DNA of 64,000 nucleotides from Clostridia bacterium (GTDB lineage: Bacteria > Bacillota > Clostridia > Christensenellales > Aristaeellaceae). The translations under genes were made by a program, and so were the position numbers. Shown here piece by piece: positions 7,266 through 15,573 of this stretch. How positions within the stretch are numbered: the first letter of the stretch is position 1; each line of letters starts with the position of its first letter. Below the pieces are notes generated by a model. That model was not told where the DNA came from. It was given only the letters and a program-made list of their open reading frames with translations, and did not search any database. The stretch is taken from assembly GCA_017512985.1 (NCBI GenBank), contig JAFWEJ010000008.1, positions 124,001 to 188,000 of the forward strand, given 5' to 3'.

Positions 7266-8030
7266 ATGAACCAGAAACGCGATCCGATCGGGGTTTTTGA
7301 CAGCGGGGTTGGCGGTATCAGCACCCTGCGGGAAATGATCCGCGAGCTTCCGGATGAGCGTTTCATTTATTTTGGCGACGCCGCAAACGCTCCCTACGGC
7401 ACCAAGAGCACACAGGAGGTCATCGCCTGTGTACGGGGCGTTGTGGAACACCTGATGAAGAAAGAAATCAAGGCGCTGGTGATTGCATGCAACACCGCTA
7501 CCGGCGCGGCTGCCGCAACATTGCGGAAAGAACTGAGTATTCCCGTTATCGGGATGGAACCGGCGTTGAAACCCGCTTCCCAGGTGCGAAAGCACGGCAG
7601 CGTGCTGGTGCTGGCCACGCCGCTGACCCTTCACCAGGAGAAATTCGAAAACCTGATGAAGCAATACGGCCAGGGAGCTGTGAAGGTGCCATGCCCGGGC
7701 CTGATGGAGATTGTGGAAAAGGACGACAACGCCGGGGCGCTGCATTACCTTCAGGAGCTGTTTTCCCGATTCGACCTGGACCGGGTGGACGCGGTTGTGC
7801 TGGGATGCACCCACTATGTGTTCCTGAAGGATATGATCCGGGATCTGCTGCCGGAAAGGATCGCCATCACCGACGGCAACGCGGGAACAGCCCGGCAGCT
7901 GAAGAGGGTTCTCGCAAAGGCGGATCTGCTGAACGGGGAAGGGCCCGGAAGCGTGGAATTTGAGACCAGCGGGACGCAAACAGATCTTGACCTGATGAAA
8001 AAACTGGCTGATTTCCGGACTGCCGGATAA
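7266..8030 (+). CDS. murI: Glutamate racemase
   Basis: This 254-residue cofactor-independent racemase makes D-glutamate for peptidoglycan. The two catalytic cysteines are C75 in ACNTATG and C181 in LGCTHY; the family N-terminal motif IGVFDSGVGG contains D12. The length is typical. The start is the ATG at 7266, preceded by GAGGAACGAAG; the in-frame ATG at 7233 lies too close to the promoter and has no ribosome binding site. It is a single gene with its own promoter. Confidence 0.95.
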   Translation: MNQKRDPIGVFDSGVGGISTLREMIRELPDERFIYFGDAANAPYGTKSTQEVIACVRGVVEHLMKKEIKALVIACNTATGAAAATLRKELSIPVIGMEPALKPASQVRKHGSVLVLATPLTLHQEKFENLMKQYGQGAVKVPCPGLMEIVEKDDNAGALHYLQELFSRFDLDRVDAVVLGCTHYVFLKDMIRDLLPERIAITDGNAGTARQLKRVLAKADLLNGEGPGSVEFETSGTQTDLDLMKKLADFRTAG

Positions 8031-8143
8031 CAGCCGGTGTTCAGGCGCCGGATACAAATACGCGGGGTCCTGTCGATAAATGTATCGTTATGGTATATAT
8101 GTGACCGAAAAAGCAATTTTAGCTTTCTTTTTGCCATTCAATA

Positions 8144-8152
8144 TGGTATAAT
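8144..8152 (+). promoter_or_regulatory. Extended -10 promoter of the EF-G-like gene
   Basis: TGGTATAAT, an extended -10 element with TATAAT at 8147-8152. There is no good -35 at 17 nt. It lies 87 nt upstream of the start codon. The remaining part of 8031-8239 shows only a small CGATAAATGTATCG hairpin at about 8074. Confidence 0.55.
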
Positions 8153-8239
8153 TTCTTTCAGCTTTTGATTCCCGCTTCTCGCGAATTCGGAAAGCGGGAT
8201 GATCTTCGTTGTGAAGAAAAATGAGGAGGAATGACAACC

Positions 8240-10327
8240 ATGGCTGAATTCGCAACCGGAAACATTCGCAATATCGCCCTCATGGGGCATGGCAGCGAGG
8301 GCAAAACCACGCTGACCGAGGCAATGCTCTTCGCTGCCGGCATGACTGACCGTCAGGGCAAGGTGGAAGACGGCACCACCGTTTCCGACTTTGATCCGGA
8401 GGAGAAAAAGCGCGGCTTTTCCATCAGCGCTTCCTACGCTCCGATCCCCTGGGCGGGAAAAGTGATCAATGTGATCGACGTTCCCGGATATTTTGACTTC
8501 ATCGGCGAACAGATGGGGCCCCTGCGCGTGATCGAGACCGCGGTGATCGTGGTCGGCGGCGTGAACGGCCTGAGCGTCGGCGCTGAAAAGGCCTGGGACA
8601 ACGCGGGCAAAGCCGGCCTGGGCCGGATGTTCATCGTGAACCAGATGGACCGCGAGCACGCGAACTTTGAAAAGGTCGTTGCCCAGCTGCGGGAAAAGTA
8701 CGGCCCCAGCGTGGTGCCGATCCTGCTGCCCTTGGGACAGGGCGCCGGTTTCAAGGGCGTCGTGAACGTCCTGGAAAAGAAAGCCTATGAAGGCTCCTAC
8801 AAGAAGAGCACGGAAGTGCCCATGCCCGCCGACCTGGAAGGCGAAGTCAATGATGCTTATGAAGCCCTGACTGAGCAGGCGGCTTCCGCGGACGAAGAAC
8901 TGATGGAAAAGTACTTCGAAAACGGCGAACTGAGCCATGAAGACGTTATGACCGGCTTTATCAAGGGCATGAAAGACGGCAGCATCGTTCCCGTAGTGGC
9001 CTGCTCCGCCCTGACCGGCGTGGGCATCGCCCGCACGCTGGACCTGATCGCCAAGTATCTTCCTTCTCCCGGCCACGAAGGCCTGACCCAGAAGGGCAAG
9101 AACCCGAAGACCGGCGAAGAAGTCGAACGTGCCTGCAAGGACGACCAGCCCTTCTCCGCGCTGGTATTCAAGACCATCGCTGACCCGTTCGTCGGCAAGC
9201 TGAGCCTGTTCCGGATCTTCTCCGGCGTGCTCACTCCCGCCACCCCCCTGTATAACGCCAACAAGGAAAAAGCTGAAAAGGCCGGCGGCCTGTTCACCCT
9301 GAAGGGCAACAAGCAGACCAACGTGGACAAGCTGCACGCGGGCGATATCGGCGCCCTGGCGAAGCTGCAGATCACCTCCACCGGCGATACGCTGTGCGAC
9401 CCGAACAACCCGGTCATCTATCCCGAGATCGAGTTCCCGGCTCCCTGCATCTCCAAGGCTGTGTTCGCTGCGAAGCAGGGCGAGGAAGACAAGGTCTTCA
9501 GCGGCCTGAACCGCCTGGCGGAAGAAGATCCTTCCATTAAGATCGAAAAGAACGCCGAGACCACCGAGACCGAGCTGAGCGGCCAGGGTGAAATGCACCT
9601 GGAAGTCATCAAGAACAAGCTGGCCTCCAAGTTCGGCGCCAACGCCGTGCTGCAGGATCCCAAGATCCCGTACCGTGAGACCATCCGCAAGACCGTGAAG
9701 GTCCAGGGCCGCCACAAGAAGCAGACCGGCGGTCACGGCCAGTTCGGCGACGTGTGGATCGAGTTCAGCCCCATTACCGACAGCGACGCGGAATTCGAGT
9801 TTGAAGACGCGGTCGTCGGCGGCGTGGTGCCGAGGAACTTCATCCCCAGCGTTGAAAAGGGACTGCGTGAGAACATCGTGAAGGGCGTTCTCGCCGGATA
9901 TCCGATGGTTCACCTGCACGCGAAGCTGTATGACGGATCCTACCATCCGGTCGACTCCTCCGAAATGGCCTTCAAGACGGCTGCCCGTATCGCCTACAAG
10001 AAGGGCTGCATGGACGCCAGCCCCGTCCTGCTCGAGCCGATCATGCACGTTGAAGTGCTGGTTCCCAACGAGTACATGGGCGACATCATGGGCGACATGA
10101 ACAAGCGCCGCGGCCGGATCATGGGTATGAACCAGGTGAACGGCATGCAGCAGCTGGAAGCGGAAGCGCCCCTGGCTGAAATGTTCAAATACGCCACCGA
10201 CCTGCGGTCCATGACACAGGCGAGGGGATCCTTCTCCATGAAGTTTGAACGCTATGAAGAAGTGCCCCAGGCTGAAGCCCAGAAGATCATTGCCAACGCG
10301 AAGATCGAAGAGGACGAGGAAGAATAA
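8240..10327 (+). CDS. Elongation factor G-like translational GTPase (EF-G paralogue)
   Basis: The 695-residue protein has the five-domain layout of EF-G. The G1 P-loop is GHGSEGKT (about 18-25) instead of the AHIDAGKT of canonical FusA; G3 is DVPGYFDF and G4 is NQMD. Domain IV (GGHGQFGDVWIEF) and the C-terminal domain (HVEVLVPNEYMGDIMGDMNKRRGRI) are present. This divergent P-loop marks the EF-G2 / FusA-like group found beside the real EF-G in many Firmicutes and actinobacteria; its role in translation is not settled. It stands alone, without rpsL, rpsG or tuf, as expected for a paralogue. I chose the ATG at 8240, 10 nt after GGAGG; the ATG at 8231 is only 2 nt after it. A perfect terminator follows. 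Confidence 0.9.
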   Translation: MAEFATGNIRNIALMGHGSEGKTTLTEAMLFAAGMTDRQGKVEDGTTVSDFDPEEKKRGFSISASYAPIPWAGKVINVIDVPGYFDFIGEQMGPLRVIETAVIVVGGVNGLSVGAEKAWDNAGKAGLGRMFIVNQMDREHANFEKVVAQLREKYGPSVVPILLPLGQGAGFKGVVNVLEKKAYEGSYKKSTEVPMPADLEGEVNDAYEALTEQAASADEELMEKYFENGELSHEDVMTGFIKGMKDGSIVPVVACSALTGVGIARTLDLIAKYLPSPGHEGLTQKGKNPKTGEEVERACKDDQPFSALVFKTIADPFVGKLSLFRIFSGVLTPATPLYNANKEKAEKAGGLFTLKGNKQTNVDKLHAGDIGALAKLQITSTGDTLCDPNNPVIYPEIEFPAPCISKAVFAAKQGEEDKVFSGLNRLAEEDPSIKIEKNAETTETELSGQGEMHLEVIKNKLASKFGANAVLQDPKIPYRETIRKTVKVQGRHKKQTGGHGQFGDVWIEFSPITDSDAEFEFEDAVVGGVVPRNFIPSVEKGLRENIVKGVLAGYPMVHLHAKLYDGSYHPVDSSEMAFKTAARIAYKKGCMDASPVLLEPIMHVEVLVPNEYMGDIMGDMNKRRGRIMGMNQVNGMQQLEAEAPLAEMFKYATDLRSMTQARGSFSMKFERYEEVPQAEAQKIIANAKIEEDEEE

Positions 10328-10336
10328 TACGCAATC

Positions 10337-10369
10337 AAAAATGCCGCTGCTTAAGCAGCGGCATTTTTG
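10337..10369 (+). terminator. Intrinsic terminator of the EF-G-like gene
   Basis: The stem ATGCCGCTGCT / AGCAGCGGCAT (10341-10364) is flanked by AAAAA and TTTTTG, so it can work in both directions. It starts 10 nt past the stop codon. Confidence 0.9.
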
Positions 10370-10374
10370 ATTGC

Positions 10375-10407
10375 AATGAATAATGAATAATGAACAATGA
10401 ATATTGA
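10375..10407. repeat. AT-rich dispersed repeat, copy 2
   Basis: Tandem AATGAATAATGAA units, the reverse complement of an ATTCATTATTCA series and related to the TTCATAATTCA copies elsewhere. It lies between two terminators of convergent genes. Confidence 0.5.
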
Positions 10408-10427
10408 TTTGTTACGGAGGGCATGAG

Positions 10428-10455
10428 AAAAGCCCCGCTGCCGAAGCAGCGGGGC
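10428..10455 (-). terminator. Intrinsic terminator of the FMN/FAD reductase gene
   Basis: A 10-bp GC-rich stem (GCCCCGCTGC / GCAGCGGGGC, 10432-10455) with TTCG loop on the minus strand is followed by TTTTCTC. It begins 28 nt past the stop. Confidence 0.9.
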
Positions 10456-10483
10456 GAGGAAACGATGGATGGTATGATTGCTG

Positions 10484-12994
10484 TTATTCAGCTTCCTTGG
10501 CGATGGTGTTCGCGGCGGTACGGCCGGAAACGAAGATCTCAACGATCGCGTTGCCGCCCAGACGGTTACCGCCGTGGATACCGCCGGTGACTTCGCCCGC
10601 GGCGTAGAGGCCGGGGATGATGTTGCCTTCCGCATCCAGCACATGGCGTTCTGTATCAACAACGATACCGCCCATGGTGTGGTGGGTGGATGGAGCCATC
10701 AGGCGGACGAACACTTCGGTGTTGTCCAGGTCATAGGTTTCGGGCAGGTACTTGCCGTTATCATCCTTTTGGGTGGTGCCGATCGGATAGTCACAGATGT
10801 TCTTACCCACTTCGCCGAAGTCGAAAGGTTCGTTGTTGGCCTTCGCGATAGCAGCCTGGTCATAGGCCCTGACGGTCTCCAGCATGGTGGCAGCATCGAC
10901 CTGCACGTTCGCGAATTCGGGCTTCGCAAGCACTTTGCTCAACTCTTCTTCATTGCACTTGATCTTGTAGTAGCGGCCTTCAAACTCATTCTGGGTCAGC
11001 TGCGCGGTGGGCGGGCCTGGAATGTGCTGGTCAGCACGGAAGATCTCGATGAAGACGCCGGGAGTGCCATTCAGTTCCATACCGTTACGGAACTCAGCCA
11101 GGGACAGCACGTCACGCTCGGAACCTTCGTCCACGAAGCGCTTGCCGGTGATGGGGCTGATCCAGCAGGCATAGGTGCCGCTGCCGAAGGCCAGGTTGCC
11201 GTTGTCAACCCAGGAGATGGGCATCAGCTGGGTGAAGCCCAGGCCCGTTGTGGCGGCGCCGGCTTTTTCAGCCATAGCGATACCGTCGCCCATCTGGGAA
11301 GAACGGTTGGTGGTCTTGGTGGACTTGGTCAGGTATTGGGTGTCCCAATAGATATTGTTTTCCAGAACCATATCGATGTTGGCCGCATAACCGCCGGTCG
11401 CCAGCACGACGCCCTTGGTGGCATGAGCGGTCACTTCAGTGCCGTCAAACTTCACGGCCTTCACGCCGGTGACTTTGCCGTCCTCGATGATCAGGTCGGT
11501 GGCGGTGGTGCGCAGCATGATATCGTTGCCTTCCTTGGCCAGGATGGTCGCCTTGGGTCCAACGAAATAGGTGCCCCAGTTGCCGTCCTGCGGCAGGTAC
11601 TCATTTTCACGATACCACAGCGCGCCGATCAGGGTGTTCTGCTGATCTTCAAGGAAGTGAGCGCCCTGGTCTTCCAGCCACTCCTTCAGACCCTGACCGC
11701 CTTCGATGAAGTTAGTAGCCAGAGCGCGGTCGCTGTAGATCCACTGGGTCTTGTCCGCGCTCTGGCGCAGGCCGCCGTAGTAGGTCTGGAAGATATGCAG
11801 GTTAATGGTGGAGAAGAGGGTTAGCTCGGATTCCGGAATGCCGTCATCCAGCTTGGGCTGCGCCCAGGCCAGGTATGCCTCGATCTCTTTCTTCAGCGCC
11901 TGCAGCACGGGCAGGTATTCAGCGTGCACGCCGTGCTTTGCCAGCTCCTTATCGTCGCCGGCAACGAATTCGTTGGTCTTGTAGTACTCTTCATCGAAGG
12001 GCGCTTCGTTCCAGCTCAGGATGTTCTTCAGAACGTCAATGCAGCCCGGCCGGGACATATACTTGTTGTAGGTTTCGCCGTTGTACTTATAGATGCCGGT
12101 CGTGGCATCCGGATTCTCCGGCTCCCAGACCAGGTAAGGCATCACGGACTGGTACTGACCGCCGGAAACAAGCGTGTTGCCGCCGACTTCAGCGTTCTTT
12201 TCGATCACGAGCACGGAGTTGCCGTTCTGGGTGGCCTGGGCGGCCGCGGCAATACCGGCACCGCCGGCACCGACGACGACGACATCGGCGGTCACTTCGA
12301 TGGGTTCGCCGGCCTTGTGCTCAACTTTGTTGGCCTTGAAGGCGTCGAGGTTGGTGCAGCCGGCCTGCTCCGCGGCATCGTTCACGATGGCCTTCAGGGC
12401 ACGGCTGGTGAAGGTGGCACCGGAAACCATGTCCACGCCGGAGCCATTGGCTTCGAGCATCTCGGGGATCATGATGTCATAGGCAAGGTCGCCCACATGA
12501 GCGGTTTCAACGGAGGCAACTTTCTCGATACCCGTGAGGGCGGTTTCGGAGAAGGTGACCTTCATGGTGACGTTTCCGTTGTAGCCATATGCTGTGGCCT
12601 CATACTCACCAGCGGTAAAAGCCAGGGGAGCGTCTGCTGCGGGAGCAACTTCAGCGCCGGAAGCAAGTTCAAGCGCTTTGGCAGCGGCTTCCTTTACGGC
12701 GTTGCTTGTCAGGGTAGCGCCTGATACGCCATCGATCTCAGCGGACTGCTTTTCCTTGATCTGGGCAGCCAGAGTCTCAAGCGCAGCGCCGCCGATGGTG
12801 GGCGTTTCATTGTCGCCGGTGATAACGACATCAGTAATGGCGCTGTCATCCACGGTGATCACAACTTTGACGTCCGGGCCATAGCCTTGGGCCGATGCAT
12901 CGTATGTACCGGGAGTATAGCCGTCCGCGGACGCGAAGGCCATGCAGCCGAGAACCAGGCAAAGGCTCAGGAGAAGGGAAACAAGTTTCTTCAT
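10484..12994 (-). CDS. Secreted flavoprotein reductase with two FMN-binding domains and a FAD_binding_2 fumarate-reductase-like domain
   Basis: The 836-residue product has a signal peptide (1-23; ASA-DG looks like a signal peptidase I site, although VLGC at 14-17 could be a weak lipobox). Two FMN_bind domains follow, each with the ApbE flavinylation motif D-x-x-S-G-A-T (T94 and T194 are the predicted FMN-linked residues). From about residue 236 there is a FAD_binding_2 domain (VVVVGAGGAGIAAAA). Catalytic residues of the fumarate reductase family are recognisable: THHTMGG near the C-terminus, HGGNRLGGNA, and SERD, which matches the proton-relay Arg region. The protein would pass electrons from membrane carriers through two covalent FMNs to FAD and then to an external acceptor such as fumarate or a related enoate; the substrate cannot be told from sequence. 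The start follows GGAGGAACCCT. ApbE is encoded 0.9 kb away. Confidence 0.92.
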   Translation of the reverse strand: MKKLVSLLLSLCLVLGCMAFASADGYTPGTYDASAQGYGPDVKVVITVDDSAITDVVITGDNETPTIGGAALETLAAQIKEKQSAEIDGVSGATLTSNAVKEAAAKALELASGAEVAPAADAPLAFTAGEYEATAYGYNGNVTMKVTFSETALTGIEKVASVETAHVGDLAYDIMIPEMLEANGSGVDMVSGATFTSRALKAIVNDAAEQAGCTNLDAFKANKVEHKAGEPIEVTADVVVVGAGGAGIAAAAQATQNGNSVLVIEKNAEVGGNTLVSGGQYQSVMPYLVWEPENPDATTGIYKYNGETYNKYMSRPGCIDVLKNILSWNEAPFDEEYYKTNEFVAGDDKELAKHGVHAEYLPVLQALKKEIEAYLAWAQPKLDDGIPESELTLFSTINLHIFQTYYGGLRQSADKTQWIYSDRALATNFIEGGQGLKEWLEDQGAHFLEDQQNTLIGALWYRENEYLPQDGNWGTYFVGPKATILAKEGNDIMLRTTATDLIIEDGKVTGVKAVKFDGTEVTAHATKGVVLATGGYAANIDMVLENNIYWDTQYLTKSTKTTNRSSQMGDGIAMAEKAGAATTGLGFTQLMPISWVDNGNLAFGSGTYACWISPITGKRFVDEGSERDVLSLAEFRNGMELNGTPGVFIEIFRADQHIPGPPTAQLTQNEFEGRYYKIKCNEEELSKVLAKPEFANVQVDAATMLETVRAYDQAAIAKANNEPFDFGEVGKNICDYPIGTTQKDDNGKYLPETYDLDNTEVFVRLMAPSTHHTMGGIVVDTERHVLDAEGNIIPGLYAAGEVTGGIHGGNRLGGNAIVEIFVSGRTAANTIAKEAE

Positions 12995-13070
12995 AGGGTT
13001 CCTCCATCCTTTCCAATGTATATAATTGGGTGCTGCAAATACAAAGATCTGCAACAGATATACTACTCCC

Positions 13071-13085
13071 GCGGAAACGTTTGCG
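13071..13085. promoter_or_regulatory. Palindromic operator-like site, cre/LacI-family type
   Basis: GCGGAAACGTTTGCG is an imperfect palindrome centred on AAACGTTT, resembling CcpA cre or other LacI-family sites. It lies between the reductase gene and the divergent Gx-apbE operon, 77 nt upstream of the reductase start. A half-similar CGGAAACGATAC follows at 13091. Confidence 0.3.
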
Positions 13086-13163
13086 TCAATCGGAAACGAT
13101 ACCAATTTCATGCTGTTTTTTGCAATTTTTCTTTCTGTACGTACAGGATCGTTTGCCATCAGG

Positions 13164-13192
13164 TTGCCTGAAAACAGTGAAACGGATATAAT
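13164..13192 (+). promoter_or_regulatory. Promoter of the Gx-apbE-NusG_II operon
   Basis: TTGCCT (13164-13169), 17-nt spacer, perfect TATAAT (13187-13192), 37 nt before the GTG start. Confidence 0.8.
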
Positions 13193-13229
13193 AAGTTGGT
13201 CATAAACCGAAGGAAGAGGAGGGGAGCCC

Positions 13230-13925
13230 GTGAACGCCACGACGCAGAAAATCGCCCGGTTCGGCCTGCTGACAGCGCTGGCGCTGGTCCTGGGACTGAT
13301 GGACAGGGCAATTCCCCTGTCTGTGCTGCTGGGCGGTGCGCTTCCCGGGATCAAACTGGGCCTGGCGAACACGGTTCTTCTGTATGCAGTTTATCTGATG
13401 GACTGGAAAAGCAGCATTCTGCTGATGCTGACAAAGGTGCTGCTTTCCGGACTGATTTACGGTTCCCTGTCCGCGATTATGTTCAGCCTGGCGGGCGGAG
13501 CCCTGAGCCTGGCTGTCATGCTCCTGGTCCGGAAGAATCCGGTGGGCGGCGCGCTTGGCATGGGTATACTGGCCATTACTGCGGACGCTGTCCTGCTGGG
13601 GACTCATCCGAATCCGAAGGGACAGGTCCTGCTGTTTGTGATCCTGATCGCCCTGGGCGCCGCGGCCTGCTTTGTTCTCTGTTTCCTCATGAAACGCGGA
13701 ACGCTCTGCAGAATACAGGGCACCTCTGTGGCCGGCGCGGCGGCGCATAACGTGGGGCAGGTTGCCGCAGCATTCTTCATTGTCCGCACACCGATGCTCC
13801 TGAATACGTACCTCCCGGCGCTGATCGGCGTCGGTATCATTGTCGGATGCCTGACAGGCATTGTTACGGAACGGGTGCTGAAAGCGCTGAAACTGAAACC
13901 CACGAACGGGGATATACAGATATGA
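13230..13925 (+). CDS. Gx transporter / heptaprenyl diphosphate synthase component I family membrane protein (EetB-like)
   Basis: This is a 231-residue polytopic membrane protein with about six helices. It belongs by eye to the Hpre_diP_synt_I family, whose S-component-like fold has the phrase GALPGIKLGLANTVLL near residue 36. In Listeria a protein of this family (EetB, as I recall) belongs to the flavin-based extracellular electron transfer locus. Here it is the first gene of an operon with apbE and a NusG-II protein and faces a secreted FMN/FAD reductase, so a role in moving electrons or a quinone-like carrier at the membrane is inferred. The start is GTG after AGGAGGGGAGCCC. Its last codons overlap apbE by 4 nt. 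Confidence 0.82.
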   Translation: MNATTQKIARFGLLTALALVLGLMDRAIPLSVLLGGALPGIKLGLANTVLLYAVYLMDWKSSILLMLTKVLLSGLIYGSLSAIMFSLAGGALSLAVMLLVRKNPVGGALGMGILAITADAVLLGTHPNPKGQVLLFVILIALGAAACFVLCFLMKRGTLCRIQGTSVAGAAAHNVGQVAAAFFIVRTPMLLNTYLPALIGVGIIVGCLTGIVTERVLKALKLKPTNGDIQI

Positions 13926-14908
13926 AGAAAAAGAAACTGGCCGGTATCCTGCTGGCACTCCTGCTGCTTTGCGGCGGATGCGCGGTAAAAAAAGATCTTC
14001 CGAAACTTTCCGAAATCGGATTCTATCTGGATACAGTTATTACACTGACCGCATATGTTGAGGACGGGCAGATTCTGAAGGACGCACTGGAAGAATGCGG
14101 ACGGTATGAACAGAAGCTGTCCCGGACGATTGAGGGCAGCGACGTCTGGAAGATCAACCACGCGGAAGGGCAGCCTGTGGAAGTGTCAGACGATACGGTC
14201 GCGATCCTGCAGTGCGCGGGGAAGATCAGCGGCATGACAGGCGGAGCCTTTGACGTGACGATCGCCCCGGTTTCCACAATCTGGGATTTCACCTCCGGCA
14301 AGGCAGAACTGCCGGACGCGGAAGCAATCGCCCGGGCCGTCGAACTGGTGGACTACACAAAGATTACGCTGAACGGAAACACCGTTGCCCTGCCGGAAGG
14401 AATGATGATCGACCTGGGCGGTATTGCCAAAGGATACATTGCCGACAGGATTAAAGAATACCTGGAAAAGAGAGGCGTAAAACACGCAATCCTTTCCTTC
14501 GGCGGCAATGTCGTGGCAATCGGCGACAAACCTGACGGGACCGCATGGAAGGTCGGGATCCAGGATATCGACGGCAAGACGGGCGACTATATGATGGTTT
14601 CCCGGAACAGCGACGGATCTTCCGTGACCAGCGGGATCTATGAACGCGGGTTTGACCTGGACGGCGTCCGGTATCATCACCTGCTCTCCACGGAAAACGG
14701 GTGGCCGGTTCAGAACGAGCTTGCCGCGGTCACGATTTTCTCGAAAAGCTCCATGGAGGGCGACGCGCTGTCCACCGCTGCTTTTGTGCTGGGAACAGAG
14801 GAAGGCCGGAAGCTGATCAACAGCCTGGACGGAATTGAGGCCGTGTTTATTTCCAGGGACCGGGCTGTAACGTACTCCGCCGGTGCGGAAGCATACATCA
14901 TAAAGTGA
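13922..14908 (+). CDS. apbE: FAD:protein FMN transferase ApbE (lipoprotein)
   Basis: This 328-residue enzyme transfers FMN from FAD to a Thr in SGAT motifs of exported proteins. A lipoprotein signal ends in LLCGGC, giving C20 as the lipidated residue, so it acts on the outer face of the membrane. ApbE signatures include FYLDTVITL, GGAFDVTIAPV, MIDLGGIAKGYIAD, ILSFGGNVVAIG and the metal-site region STAAFVLG near the C-terminus. It sits in an operon with the Gx-family gene (ATGA overlap) and the NusG-II gene (10-nt gap). Its obvious client is the divergent reductase, which has two target Thr sites. Confidence 0.95.
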   Translation: MKKKKLAGILLALLLLCGGCAVKKDLPKLSEIGFYLDTVITLTAYVEDGQILKDALEECGRYEQKLSRTIEGSDVWKINHAEGQPVEVSDDTVAILQCAGKISGMTGGAFDVTIAPVSTIWDFTSGKAELPDAEAIARAVELVDYTKITLNGNTVALPEGMMIDLGGIAKGYIADRIKEYLEKRGVKHAILSFGGNVVAIGDKPDGTAWKVGIQDIDGKTGDYMMVSRNSDGSSVTSGIYERGFDLDGVRYHHLLSTENGWPVQNELAAVTIFSKSSMEGDALSTAAFVLGTEEGRKLINSLDGIEAVFISRDRAVTYSAGAEAYIIK

Positions 14909-14918
14909 GCGATAAAGC

Positions 14919-15509
14919 ATGAAATTCAGGAAGAAATGGATGATATTGATTGCCGTGCTTGCGGTAATCGCAGTTGTTCTCTGGTTCCTGCCGGATCTGA
15001 TCGGACAGGGAAACCGTCATCAGGCTGTTTCTGAACGGGCCGGATCGAAAAAAGAAGAGCCGGCCGCCCGTCCCGAAGGGACGGATAAACCGGGAAAAAT
15101 GGCTGAACCGGACGGGAACGACGCTTCGGGCAAAGATGAAACAACACAGGAACAGCCATTCCTGGTTCAGATCACAGACGACGATCCGTCCATCGCCTAT
15201 GTCCTGGTAAGGATGCAGAATGCTGCCGGCCTGCTGCCGCTTCCTTTGGAAGGAGAGTATACCAGGACAATCCGACAGAAAATGGCAGACGGATCAGAGG
15301 CGGTCAACGTGCTGCACCTGACGTCAAACGGTGTGTGGATGGAAGAATCCAACTGCGAAGGACATGACTGTATCAACGAGGGAGAGGTTACGCTGGAGAA
15401 CAGGGAAGAACGCGTTCTCTGGAACATGATCATCTGCCTGCCGCATCAGCTGTCCCTGGAACTGATTACCAGGGAGGAAGCGCTTCAGATGATAGGGCAG
15501 AAAAAATAA
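14919..15509 (+). CDS. NusG domain II-containing membrane-anchored protein (EetA-like)
   Basis: The 196-residue protein has an N-terminal membrane helix (about 7-24), a low-complexity charged linker (30-85) and a C-terminal NusG_II domain (about 105-190). The domain is recognised by GLLPLPLEGEYTRTI, NVLHLTSNGVWMEESNCEGHDC and NMIICLPHQLSLEL. The two Cys in C-x4-C are conserved in this family. Despite the name it is not a transcription factor: it is extracytoplasmic and usually partners Gx-family and ApbE genes, as EetA does in electron transfer loci. No FMN-binding motif is present in the protein itself. Confidence 0.85.
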   Translation: MKFRKKWMILIAVLAVIAVVLWFLPDLIGQGNRHQAVSERAGSKKEEPAARPEGTDKPGKMAEPDGNDASGKDETTQEQPFLVQITDDDPSIAYVLVRMQNAAGLLPLPLEGEYTRTIRQKMADGSEAVNVLHLTSNGVWMEESNCEGHDCINEGEVTLENREERVLWNMIICLPHQLSLELITREEALQMIGQKK

Positions 15510-15573
15510 TTTTCATGAAAAACTGAATTATTCAGCTTCCTGATTCGTCTAATACTCCGGGAGGAGATAGAAA

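Noticed and set aside
8138-10048. 636-codon open frame on the minus strand opposite the EF-G-like gene
   Set aside because: It is a codon-bias shadow: the plus-strand gene has full conserved domains, and the antisense translation is Gly/His/Val-rich with no recognisable motif or ribosome binding site.
10478-11824. 448-codon open frame on the plus strand within the FMN/FAD reductase gene
   Set aside because: The minus strand encodes a complete reductase with signal peptide, FMN and FAD motifs; the plus frame has none and overlaps its terminator.
13160-13200. Riboswitch (for example FMN) upstream of the Gx-apbE operon
   Set aside because: The promoter lies only 37 nt from the start codon, leaving no room for an aptamer.
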